Origin: Companilactobacillus heilongjiangensis
GTDB taxonomy: Bacteria; Bacillota; Bacilli; Lactobacillales; Lactobacillaceae
Direction: 5' to 3'
Length of the DNA: 64,000 bases
Assembly: GCF_000831645.3 (NCBI RefSeq)
Contig: NZ_CP012559.1
Location: forward strand, 2,356,001-2,420,000
The translations under genes were made by a program, and so were the position numbers. Below the pieces are notes generated by a model. The model did no database searches, had not been told where the DNA came from, and saw only the letters and a list, made by a program, of their open reading frames with translations. Positions 20,605 to 29,811 of this stretch are shown here, one piece after another. The number at the start of each line of letters is the position of its first letter. The first letter of the stretch is position 1.

Positions 20605-20663
20605 AAAAAACTTCTGGATAATGATTTTGACAATACATGTCAAAAATTATTCGGAGGTTTTTT
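20605..20663 (+). promoter_or_regulatory. Hairpin that buries the recombinase ribosome site
   Basis: AAAAAACTTCTGGATAAT..TTTTGACA (20605-20632) pairs imperfectly with TGTCAAAA.TTATTCGGAGG plus six T (20638-20663). The right arm contains the GGAGG ribosome site of the recombinase and ends in a T-run. It can act as a terminator for silent-cassette transcripts and as a block on translation. Function is inferred. Confidence 0.55.
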
Positions 20664-20664
20664 A

Positions 20665-21591
20665 ATGTCTAAAAATAAGTCAACACAATTATTCCATGAA
20701 TATTATGAAGAATGGATTAATCTGTATAAGGTCAATGCAATTAGAACTATTACTTTGAATAAATATTATATGAGTTTGAAATGGATCATAAAGTTAGCTC
20801 CCAATTTAAGGCTATGCGATTTAACAAGGCGAAGTTACCAGGAGCTGATTAATAATTACGCATTAGAACATGAGAAACAAACCACGAAAGATTTTCATCA
20901 TCAAATAAAGGGCGCCATTCTAGATGCTATGGATGAAGGATTAATTGAACAAAATCCTACTAGAAAAATAATTATCAAAGGTAAGCAACCTGCTGAGAAG
21001 AAGCCAAAATTTTTGAATGAATATGAATTACAATAGCTTATTAAACAGCTTAATTTAGATTCTGAAATTAATTGGGATTGGTATATATTATTGGTAGCCA
21101 AAACCGGATTAAGATTTGCGGAAGCTCTTGCCCTGACACCCAAAGATTTTGATTTTACTAAACAATTATTAAATATTAATAAGACTTGGAATTATCGTTC
21201 CACAACTGGCGGATTTCAGCCAACTAAAAACTCATCATCAGTCAGAAAAGTGCAAATTGATTGGCAGTTGGCAATTCAATTTGCAAAAATGATAAGTAAC
21301 ACGCCAGTAGATAAACCAATTTTTGTAAATCAACGTATTTTTAATTCAACTGTTAATAAACGGCTTGAGCTTCTCTGTAAAAATGCTAATATTCCAATAA
21401 TTACAGTCCATGGACTCAGACACACTCATGCATCTTTACTTTTGTTTGCTGGAGTGTCGATTGCTAGTGTCGCCCAAAGATTGGGTCACGCTAATATAAC
21501 TACTACTCAAAGTACATACTTACATATTATTCAGGAATTACAGACGCAGGATAATGAAAAAATAATGTTTCAAATGTCCAAATTGATGTAA
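20665..21591 (+). pseudogene. Tyrosine recombinase (XerC/D-like hsdS invertase) with an internal TAG
   Basis: 308 codons are in one frame if TAG at 21034-21036 is ignored. The first 123 residues form the SAM-like core-binding domain. After the stop comes the catalytic domain with GLRFAEAL, HGLRHTHASLL, LGHANITTTQSTYLH, that is the R..HxxR..H..Y set. The stop falls at the junction FLNEYELQ*LIKQLNLD, consistent with one substitution. The gene lies between two inverted hsdS genes, as in known phase-variable type I systems, and would invert them. As written it makes only an N-terminal fragment. GGAGG precedes the ATG by 7 bases. Confidence 0.88.
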
Positions 21592-21621
21592 TAATTTTAG
21601 AACTTATTTTTTATAAAGCAA

Positions 21622-22842
21622 TTAAATAAACAGCTTTTGTATATAATATTTTTTTATATTTTCGTACAACGTTAGTTGCCTTTTTTGAATTTTAATTAAT
21701 TCATCCAACTTTGTCAAAAGAGAAACTATTACTTTTTGTTCTGTGATATTTGGATTTTTGATAGGTAGTATTTTAATTAATTCTGCATTGTAACTCTGCT
21801 GCTTAGTTCCTTGTGTATATCTTATTCCGTATTCATCGCCAAATTTCATATACCACTGAAAAAGAAATCCAGATATCAATTTAGATTTGTTTGGGAATAA
21901 TGCCATACAAGATTGATTTAATGTTGTATTTATTCCTAAGATGGCACAATTTCCCCGTGTTCCTTTTGCCTCTAACCCCGTAATGGCCATTACAAATGTA
22001 CCAGATGGTACAATTTTAAGGTTAGCTTCTGATTTTCCCTCGGGTGTAATCTTTTCAACTGTTTTAAGGACAGTTCCTTTATTTAATTCTCCACTAGAAA
22101 GCCAGCTTATATTACCATTCCAGTTGAGATTGTCAGATCTAGAAGGAGTTTGCCCGTTGTATAAATTGTTGAGTAGATTTCCAATGAGTTGCTGTTCCCA
22201 ATCTCCAACAAAATCAGCAAATCTAACATTTGGAACATTTGCCTTATCTTTAGGGAAAAGGTTCTGTAACATGTACTTCCTTATCCCTTCGTACAGATTC
22301 AGCTTTTTTTGATGTAGTTCTATTAGTAAATTCAGTTTTTCAATAATACTGCCTATTTTATTTTGCTCATCTATTTTTGTAATTAATATTGGCATTTCAA
22401 AAAATATATTGGGGTGGATACGTTTGGCTTTTCTTGAGCCATTAGCCATGCTTCCTTGATATTTATAAAATTTTTCTAGTGAAACGTATTCTAAAAAGAA
22501 ATTTGGATTTAAATTCTTACTAATGTCAAAAGACGGCGAATCTAAAGTGGACTCATAACCATCCAAATAAGAAGGGACAATACCAAATGCTTGATGTAGG
22601 AAGTCCAATTTGCCGTACATAAATTGGCCTTCTTTACGAATGTAATATTGTGTCGCTGTACTTCCAAGGTATATATCTTCTTTGGGTACAATTCCTTTAC
22701 CCCAGAGTTTAACGGTAAGTTTTTTTGCTGTAAGTCCACTGGATCCTTTTATTCTACTCTCTTTGAGAAAATCTCCGATTTTATGCTGTTCCCAATCATC
22801 AGTAAACCCTTTAAAACGCAGCTCCGGCACACGTTTATCCAT
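21622..22842 (-). CDS. hsdS: Type I restriction-modification specificity subunit HsdS (expressed copy)
   Basis: 406 residues. An N-terminal MDKRVPELRFKGFTDDWEQ leader is followed by TRD1 (about 20-160), a central conserved helix region (LNLYEGIRKYMLQNLFP), TRD2 beginning VPNVRFADFVGDWEQ, and a C-terminal conserved helix ending KKYYIQKLFI. It directs the HsdM2S methylase to a bipartite target. It overlaps hsdM by 8 bases. Near-identical GATTGGGAACAGCA blocks start both TRDs and serve as recombination sites with the silent cassette. The gene itself is intact, but its partner hsdM is broken. Confidence 0.92.
   Translation of the reverse strand: MDKRVPELRFKGFTDDWEQHKIGDFLKESRIKGSSGLTAKKLTVKLWGKGIVPKEDIYLGSTATQYYIRKEGQFMYGKLDFLHQAFGIVPSYLDGYESTLDSPSFDISKNLNPNFFLEYVSLEKFYKYQGSMANGSRKAKRIHPNIFFEMPILITKIDEQNKIGSIIEKLNLLIELHQKKLNLYEGIRKYMLQNLFPKDKANVPNVRFADFVGDWEQQLIGNLLNNLYNGQTPSRSDNLNWNGNISWLSSGELNKGTVLKTVEKITPEGKSEANLKIVPSGTFVMAITGLEAKGTRGNCAILGINTTLNQSCMALFPNKSKLISGFLFQWYMKFGDEYGIRYTQGTKQQSYNAELIKILPIKNPNITEQKVIVSLLTKLDELIKIQKRQLTLYENIKKYYIQKLFI
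22190..22203 (-). repeat. hsdS internal recombination block at TRD2
   Basis: Minus-strand GATTGGGAACAGCA at the start of TRD2, a direct repeat of the block at 22783-22797 within the same gene. It would allow TRD1/TRD2 shuffling as well as whole-gene exchange. Confidence 0.65.
22783..22797 (-). repeat. hsdS inversion site, active copy
   Basis: Minus-strand GATTGGGAACAGCAT about 15 codons into hsdS. It forms an inverted pair with 19412-19426. Recombination between them would invert about 3.4 kb and place the silent TRDs behind the active start codon. Confidence 0.8.
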
Positions 22843-24441
22843 TATGGTTCACCTCATCATTCAACATTGAAATAAAATCATTGAGATCATTCATCGTTTT
22901 CTCATCAGAAGAAGTGAGTTCTTTCATCATTGAAAGTAACTCCTTTTTATTTTCTTCAATTTTTTTATTATTTTCTTTTATTTCTTTTGTTATTTCTCCG
23001 AGGTCGATTTCCGGTTCAGGCTCGAAGGTATCAACATATCTTGGAATATTTAAATTATAATCATTTTCTTCAATTTCTTTGAAATCGGCAACATGAGCGT
23101 ACTTATCAACATCTTTACGTTCATTATAAGTATCCATAATCTTATCAATATCTTCTGCTCGAAGAATATTTTGATTCTTTCCTTTTTCAAAGTTATTACT
23201 TGCATCAATGAATAAAACATCTTTATTAGTTTTATTCTTCTTTAACACCATAACAACGGTTGGAATTCCAGTTGATTTTTGTCCAAAAGTGCTCGACGAA
23301 TTTTTTCTTCCTTCGCACCACGGAATAGCACACCGTGAGGTAAAACAATTGCCATCGTTCCTTTTGAGCTCAAATGATATAACCCGTGAAGTAAGAATGA
23401 ATAGTCAGCTTTAGTCTTTGGAGCTAAGCCACCGTAATCTTTAAAACGTGGATCTTTCATTTTATTATCATTGTTATCCCAATGAGCTGAATATGGAGGA
23501 TTAGCAACAACCATATCGAAGTTTCTTGGATGATCGATACCTTGAGAATCAATTCCATCAGGCCAATCACTTTCCAACGTATCAGCATTACGCAAATCCA
23601 TGTTCATATAAGAAACATCATGCATCATCAAATTCATTCGAGCCAAGTTATATGTTGTTGTATTCAATTCTTGACCGTAATAAAACAATCTACGGTCTTT
23701 TATTTGTTCCTGAACAGTTAACAGCAATGATCCAGAACCACATGCAAAATCATAAACACTTGGTTTATCCTCTTTAGGGTCTAATCCTTGCGCAACTAAT
23801 TTTGCTAAAACTTCTGAAACTTGGTGAGGAGTATAAAACTCGCCGGCTTTTTTACCAGAATTACCTGCAAATTGGGCAATCAAGAATTCATAAATATCAC
23901 CTAAAATATCGTGACCATCATCATCTTTATACTCAACTTCATCAACCAAATTAACAATTTCTGTCAAAGCCTTAGCACGTGCAGCAGTTGTTTGACCTAA
24001 ACGAGAATTGCCTAGGTTCATATCCGCAAATACACCATGAAAATCCTGTTTAGCATTAGTGTTCAAATCAACATTGTGATTAAAATCATCCAACATATCT
24101 TGAAAATCAGATGGAGCAATAGAATTGTTATTAACTTTATCAACAATAGTCTGCCATGTGTATTGTGGGGCAATGGCATAACCTAATGAATCGGCTAATT
24201 ATTCCAAATAGTCGCTTAGATCATCCCCACCAGCTTGTTCAGCATAGGCATCATTTACACTTTGACCATCAGCGATATCAAGCAAATCATTTTGAACCAT
24301 TCGGTCTTCTTGATGTTCTGACAAGTAACGATAAAACATAAAACCTAGAATATAATTTCTATATTCACTGGCATCCATATTACTACGAAGACGGTTTGCC
24401 ATCTCCCAAATTTGACTAGTAATTTCTTGTGCTTTACTCAT
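22835..24441 (-). pseudogene. hsdM: Type I DNA methyltransferase HsdM, broken by a stop codon and a frameshifting deletion
   Basis: Three fragments together make an HsdM. The N-terminal helical domain (MSKAQEITSQIWEMANRLR...) ends at TAA (24199-24201) in DYLE*LADSLGY, where GAA is expected. The frame reopens with the AdoMet motif DFACGSGSL and catalytic NPPY. At about 23271 DKNQ joins directly to TGIPTVVMVLKKN in another frame. HsdM proteins normally have about 14 residues (IDTVIGLP..IFF-like) here, so some 40 bases appear deleted. The C-terminal part continues to 22835 and overlaps hsdS. No active methylase is expected. Confidence 0.9.
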
Positions 24442-24449
24442 AATTTCTC

Positions 24450-27400
24450 CTAGTACTTCTCAACCATTTGATCAGCAAATTCTTTAAAGCTTCTTCTCAA
24501 GTGGGTTCTGTATTTGATTTTCGATAATTTCTTAACTCTTGATGATTCAGCATCTGTCGTATAAACCGTTGTTCCCTCTTTAACAATCTCATCCAAGACA
24601 CCATTAATATTTAAATCATCAGCATCTTTAACGTGACCTAAAACAATCTTATTTATCTTTTGGGAAGAATCAATATCTGCTAGTCCCCAATCTTTCTTGT
24701 AATCAAAAATATCGTTTCTTAAACGCATGTCATTGTGATTAGATACTAGGTTTTTAATATCTTTTTGATTAACTGGATAATTATTAACCGATATATTGCC
24801 ATTCAAAACATCTTTAGTAAATTGGTTGATTTGTTCAGCATATTTACGGTCATCTACTTTATCAGAAATATTCTGAATTTCAGTAGCCGTTTTATTAGCT
24901 GAATCTAAGTCGTCATCATGATACTGATTCATCAAATCAGCAATGAGTTCCTCTAGGTAATCATAATTTACTCTAATGGCTTTAACATGCTCCATCTGTA
25001 AATCAACTTGCGAAATATCGACATGATCCATGATGGCAATTCTTCGTTTAACTTCATTTTTAAGGGTTGTTGTTAAAACCTCTTCTGTATCAACGGACAT
25101 CCCTAATTCGCCTAATACCTTTTCTGGATGTTCTTCATCATAACTATCATCTTGCTTAATCATAGACATAAGATGATTATACTTTCGCAAGCTAGAGTAC
25201 ATTTCTTTTACCTTATTATCGTTGTCAGGAACTCTAGTGAAGTCATTCGAATAATCTGCTAATTGTGTAACAACCTTCTTTAATTCTTCTTTTGTCTCTT
25301 CAACTGGAGGTATAACTACACCATCATCTATAACAGGTAATTCTAATTGAATGTTAGCCGAATCACGATTGGCATACTTGGCTAAAGCCTTCTTCATTAA
25401 TACCTCTGTATGATGTGGCCAGCGATAATTAACAATACGTCCAAACGGTTTGGTCTGCATATCATAAACACGATTAGTCCTCGAATAGGCTTGAATTAAA
25501 GCCGCACCCTGTAACGTTCTATCAACATATAGAGTATTCATCTGAGGAGCATTAAAACCAGTCAATAATTGATCAACAACAATAACAATGTCAAAATACT
25601 TTCCATCATCAATTGTCCGATTCAATCTGGAAACAACTTGAGCCGTATAGTCTTTAACTTGCGTATCGTCAAAACTAGTACCAAACTTCTTATTATAATC
25701 ATTCATGATTTCACGCAATGATTCATTATTCTTTAATTGTTTATCACTATTTGAAGTATCCTGACTAAAAGTGATACCAACGCGTAATGGATTTTCCAAA
25801 TTAGCATTCTGCTTTTTAAACTCTTCATAATACTCCATTGCCATAGGTGTTGATGCTTTACCGCCACCCACATGAGTCGTAAACAAAGCATTGTATTCGC
25901 CATTACGAGAACGTTTCTTCCAATTCTTGATAATATCCTTAACTACTAGTTCTATATGCTTAGGATTGTTGTCATAGACTGATGGTTCCACAGTATCATC
26001 CATATCTTCATCAGCCATATCATCAATTCGCATTTCAATATCTTGTTCAGACATTGATGGATAGCGAGATTTGAAATAAGCGGGTAAATATTGGTCTCTT
26101 AAAACTGAATCCGATAAGGTTGTTTCAAAATCTACTTTAAATCCTAGAACATTGCCATCTGCAATTGCATCTCGAATTGTATAAGCATGGATCAAATCAC
26201 CGAAAACTTCTCTGGTAGTTGGATGCGTATCGAAAACCGGTGTACCAGTATAGCCAATCCAAGCTGACTTTCTGAAACCATCTTTGATTCGTTTTAACAT
26301 GTCACCAGAAGTAGAACGGTGTGCTTCATCAACAATAAATACAATATTCTTATTAACTTGCTTAAAATTACTGCTTCTAACCATTGAATCCATCTTTTGA
26401 GTAGATGTAACAATAATTCCGTTACCTTTTTTATTAAGTTTTCTTTCCAAAACCCAACGGTTAGCTGTATCAGTTACGACTCCACCGTTACTTTCCTCGG
26501 TATTTTCAGGGTCATATGCTTTATATTCATCAACTGTCTGATTCGTCAATGCAACACGATCAACCAAGAAAACTACTTTATCAACATTTGGTAATCTTGA
26601 AGCCAACCACGCAGCTTTAAAGGAACTAATTGTTTTACCTGATCCAGTAGTATGCCAAACATATCCAACTCCAGGATCATCAATTCCAAAAGTATGCTGA
26701 CGAATTTTTCTGATAACTCTTTGAGTTGCATAAACTTGATAAGGACGCATGACTTTAATCATCTGATGTTTGGGCGTACCATCCAAAATCATATAGTTGG
26801 TTGCCATTTGATGTGACATCGGAATCGACAACATATTATTAGCAAATTCTTTCCAATCAAAAACAGGTTTATTATCATCGGCCTTTTGCCAACGGAAAGC
26901 AAAGTCAGTATTAAATTTGTCGGCAGTTGAATTGGCCATATAACGACTATCATGTGGCGTAATTGCTACTAATATTTGCAATGTCGAAAAAATATCAGTG
27001 TATTGATTTTCTTCAATATATTGATGCATCTGGTTCAATGCCTCTTTAGCATCATGACCATCAGCCTTTTCCTCAATCTGAATAATTGGCAAACCATTAA
27101 TTAATAATGTAGTGTCAAAACGACGTGCCTTTCTTCCAGGGATAATAGCCGGACGTTCGATTTGGTTAACGATCTGATAAATAGTATCTCCAGCACCAAT
27201 ATTATCCTGATCAAAAATCTTCAAATAAACATGTTTACCATTGTCCAAATCAACTTCTACTTGTGAGATTCCATTCATCCCATACAAAAATTGACCCGCT
27301 TGATACGGTGTCTCTAGTTGTCCGATGATAACCTTTATCTGTTTAAATTCAGCATCAGATAATTTTCCGTCTAATCGGTCCTGATTATGCTGCTCAACAA

Positions 27401-27536
27401 TAGTTTTAAAATTCTGCCATAAATCATCTGTGGTTTTAATTCCCGGCAAATAATCCCATTGCTTTGTTCCACCTAGATTGACTAAATAATCAATCAAATT
27501 ACTTTCGAAAGCCAATTCATTAGTCTCCAAACTCAT
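24450..27536 (-). CDS. hsdR: Type I restriction endonuclease/translocase subunit HsdR
   Basis: 1028 residues, full length. The N-terminal nuclease core has D141 (RRFDTTLL) and E155-x-K157 (QIEEK). SF2 helicase motifs follow: HTTGSGKT at 295-302, DEAH at 403-406, GYTGTP, and a later SRTNR motif, then the C-terminal helical domain that binds the methylase. HsdR cuts and translocates DNA only when bound to HsdM2S. It is first gene of the hsdRMS order, 8 bases before hsdM. The reading frame is intact although its methylase partner is not. Confidence 0.95.
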   Translation of the reverse strand: MSLETNELAFESNLIDYLVNLGGTKQWDYLPGIKTTDDLWQNFKTIVEQHNQDRLDGKLSDAEFKQIKVIIGQLETPYQAGQFLYGMNGISQVEVDLDNGKHVYLKIFDQDNIGAGDTIYQIVNQIERPAIIPGRKARRFDTTLLINGLPIIQIEEKADGHDAKEALNQMHQYIEENQYTDIFSTLQILVAITPHDSRYMANSTADKFNTDFAFRWQKADDNKPVFDWKEFANNMLSIPMSHQMATNYMILDGTPKHQMIKVMRPYQVYATQRVIRKIRQHTFGIDDPGVGYVWHTTGSGKTISSFKAAWLASRLPNVDKVVFLVDRVALTNQTVDEYKAYDPENTEESNGGVVTDTANRWVLERKLNKKGNGIIVTSTQKMDSMVRSSNFKQVNKNIVFIVDEAHRSTSGDMLKRIKDGFRKSAWIGYTGTPVFDTHPTTREVFGDLIHAYTIRDAIADGNVLGFKVDFETTLSDSVLRDQYLPAYFKSRYPSMSEQDIEMRIDDMADEDMDDTVEPSVYDNNPKHIELVVKDIIKNWKKRSRNGEYNALFTTHVGGGKASTPMAMEYYEEFKKQNANLENPLRVGITFSQDTSNSDKQLKNNESLREIMNDYNKKFGTSFDDTQVKDYTAQVVSRLNRTIDDGKYFDIVIVVDQLLTGFNAPQMNTLYVDRTLQGAALIQAYSRTNRVYDMQTKPFGRIVNYRWPHHTEVLMKKALAKYANRDSANIQLELPVIDDGVVIPPVEETKEELKKVVTQLADYSNDFTRVPDNDNKVKEMYSSLRKYNHLMSMIKQDDSYDEEHPEKVLGELGMSVDTEEVLTTTLKNEVKRRIAIMDHVDISQVDLQMEHVKAIRVNYDYLEELIADLMNQYHDDDLDSANKTATEIQNISDKVDDRKYAEQINQFTKDVLNGNISVNNYPVNQKDIKNLVSNHNDMRLRNDIFDYKKDWGLADIDSSQKINKIVLGHVKDADDLNINGVLDEIVKEGTTVYTTDAESSRVKKLSKIKYRTHLRRSFKEFADQMVEKY

Positions 27537-27563
27537 GATATTCCCCCGAATAACTGTAAATTA

Positions 27564-27600
27564 AACTAAAAACAAATTTATATATATTTGTTGTTTAGTT
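27564..27600. promoter_or_regulatory. 37-bp palindrome upstream of hsdR
   Basis: Arms AACTAAA-AACAAAT and ATTTGTTGTTTAGTT differ by one inserted base and surround an AT core. It ends 28 bases before the hsdR ATG and overlaps the likely promoter. It could be an operator for control of the restriction operon; no regulator is identified. Confidence 0.5.
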
Positions 27601-27688
27601 CTTGTAAATTAACTTTTACACTCTTTACTCATTCTATCAGATTAAAGACCATCAAATTGCCGTAATTTTCCTGTATAAGAAATTAAAT

Positions 27689-27721
27689 AGGCCAGTTATT
27701 CCTCAACGAAATAACTGGCCT
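27689..27721. terminator. Hairpin between hsdR and the 124-residue gene
   Basis: AGGCCAGTTATT and AATAACTGGCCT pair perfectly around a 9-base loop. The U-run on the minus strand is poor (ATTTAATTT), so termination of the gene at 27727 is likely but not certain. Confidence 0.65.
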
Positions 27722-27726
27722 GTTAC

Positions 27727-28101
27727 TTAATATAAATAAATGTTTTCGAGCGGCTTAAATATTCTTCGCAAACTATCAAAATTATCAGGATATGCATTAG
27801 AACCATAATAGTTAACTTCAGTTCCATCATGATAGTAGACTTCAACTTCCCATTGTTCGCCATCCAGAATATGATTATCATTGTATTCATGATTCCAATT
27901 TTCAAAATGCAATCGTTGCAATTTACGATCTAATTTCAAAATATCCTCTTCAGAAAGTGAAATATCCTGACTTTTTCCTGGTTTCAACAGTTTTGGGAAA
28001 TCATTAGTAACAAACATTAGCTTTTTATCAAAATCAATCCAGTACATATCTGAAGGTGGTCCAAATCCAGCACTTACAAACTTTATTTTATCAAATTTCA
28101 T
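27727..28101 (-). CDS. Hypothetical protein, 124 residues
   Basis: Not recognised with certainty. MKFDKIKFVSAGFGPPSDMY opens a soluble protein rich in aromatics and acidic residues. The pattern DGEQWEVEVYYHDGTEVNYYG-SNAYPDNF occurs in small Firmicute proteins of unknown function. No signal peptide, TM segment or catalytic motif is seen. It lies between the fic pseudogene and the restriction operon. The start is preceded by a weak AGGTGG. Confidence 0.6.
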   Translation of the reverse strand: MKFDKIKFVSAGFGPPSDMYWIDFDKKLMFVTNDFPKLLKPGKSQDISLSEEDILKLDRKLQRLHFENWNHEYNDNHILDGEQWEVEVYYHDGTEVNYYGSNAYPDNFDSLRRIFKPLENIYLY

Positions 28102-28125
28102 AATGCCACCTATCCTGTAAATTTA

Positions 28126-29400
28126 TTATATATCACCAAACAATTTGCCCAAATCAATTTCATGTTGCAGTGGACTTTTATTTATCTGTATTAGGATTCC
28201 AGAATCTTCATACTTTTGAATGGATTCTTTAACCTTAATTTTCTTATACATTTTTGTATTAGTTTTATATAACATGTTTATCAATGCAGTATCTTTTACT
28301 CCCAAAGAACTATCAACATTGAATAATTTTGATTCTATAAAAACGAATAATAAATTAAATTCCATATTGTTTTCCGTATCATCAACTTTTAGTATTTCCT
28401 TTAATTTGGCAAAATACTTTTTAAGCATATCTAATGATTCATTTAATTTATCTAAAACTGAATTTTGACCTTCTAAAATAATTTCCATCATTTTTTGAAT
28501 AAAGAAGGTTAGCTCGGCTCTGTTTTCATATAAGTCTGCATCTTTAAATATCTTATAATACTTGGATTGGTTACTATGTATTGAGCTGGATATTGATAGT
28601 GCTGTAAAAGGATCAATCTTTTTGCTTAAATATTGTGATAACAAATATCTTCCCATACGGCCATTTCCATCTATAAAAGGATGTGTGTTTTCAAACATAA
28701 AATGAGTAACCAACGCCTTTTCTATAGGTGGGACACTTTCATTATTCATAAAATCAATCAATGACAGTAATTTATCTTTAATAGCTCTCTCATTTATTGG
28801 AGGCCTATGAACCGTCTCTAGATCCGTTCCGATTCTAACTGGTTTATCCCTAAAATATTCGCCATCTGGAAGTTTTCCTTCCTCAATTTATCCATCAGTT
28901 AACTTATCGTATATATCTCTCAACTTTTGAAAATCATTAATTCTAATTTCTGGCTCATTTAAAATATCAATATACTTTTTTACAGTAGAAACCAATCTTT
29001 TTTGATTGGTTTTATTATTGGTTTGCAAATCATCTACAATAGTTCCAATTTCTTTTCTCTCTGTTTTGACTCCTTCAATTTCATTACTAAATTGTATTTC
29101 ATTAGTTAATAATGAATTTGTGTAACTCTCTTGAGCAATTCCTGGTAAAGAATAACTTAATTTTTCGATTTGACTGGATTTTTTTAAAATATCTGCGTTT
29201 AAACGTGATATGTCTCTTGTTTCAATAAAGAATATAGGATAGTCATCATATTGTTTCTTATTTTTATCCGTTAACATAGGAAAAAGCCCTGTTTTAAATG
29301 ATGAATACCCATTTAATCTACTTTCATACTCTTTTTGAACATTAATAGAATCATCAGTACTACTCATATAATTTAAAATAGATAATGGTTTCAATTCCAT
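28126..29400 (-). pseudogene. Fic-family protein (AMP transferase) interrupted by an in-frame TAA
   Basis: 424 codons in one frame are split by TAA at 28888-28890 (KLTDG*IEEGKLPDGEYF; one substitution from GAA). The first part has the class II inhibitory motif SNEIEG (residues 105-110). The second has the intact Fic core HPFIDGNGRMGR (about 239-250) and a C-terminal helical domain. Fic proteins transfer AMP to target proteins and often act as toxins. The C-terminal piece could start at the ATG at 28761 and would then lack the inhibitory helix. Four AT-rich palindromes stand upstream. Confidence 0.88.
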
Positions 29401-29451
29401 AATGTAATTACCTCAAACTTTAATTTACTGTTCAAATATTTGATTTCTATT

Positions 29452-29628
29452 TTGATATTTTACCATTATATTAAAGTTAATGTACTGTTTTTCACTTCAG
29501 CTTTAATATTTAGCCGAAATATTGAAGTTGGACGGCATTTTAAACAGTCAACTTTAATATTTGGTCATAATATTAAAGTTGACTGTAATTTTATTCAATC
29601 AATTTCAATATTAAGCCATAATATTGAA
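29452..29628. repeat. Array of four AT-rich palindromes upstream of fic
   Basis: Centres lie near 29465, 29514, 29565 and 29616, about 50 bp apart. Units: imperfect at 29452-29477; CTTTAATATTT/AAATATTGAAG at 29501-29527; a perfect 18-bp arm pair with loop TGGTCAT at 29544-29586; TTCAATATT/AATATTGAA at 29604-29628. Loops resemble one another (TGGTCAT, AGCC). They lie 50-230 bases 5' of the fic ATG. An operator array or a structured leader is possible. Confidence 0.75.
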
Positions 29629-29745
29629 TCTGATCTCGATCTTATTGTCCTCATTTATGTTTTATGACAAATAATTCAAATGCAAAAATGATTATCTTAC
29701 AATCTCATTGTTTGATTAACAGCACTCTACATTCAATATATAAAA

Positions 29746-29780
29746 GAAACACCATTGATAGAATTTATCGATGGTGTTTC
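29746..29780 (-). terminator. Terminator of the LiaF-like/LytTR operon
   Basis: GAAACACCATTGATA and its near-complement (one wobble) pair around a 4-5 base loop. On the minus strand TTTTAT follows. It is about 30 bases after the stop at 29812. Confidence 0.85.
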
Positions 29781-29811
29781 CGTTCAATATCATTTTCCAA
29801 AGTCAGATCAT

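Noticed and set aside
20665-29400. Stop-codon recoding (TAG/TAA read as amino acids) in the island
   Set aside because: Both codons end normal genes elsewhere in the window and hsdM also has a frameshifting deletion, which points to decay.
29452-29628. Palindrome array upstream of fic as a CRISPR or an origin of replication
   Set aside because: Repeats are too variable for CRISPR; no DnaA boxes or replication genes are nearby.
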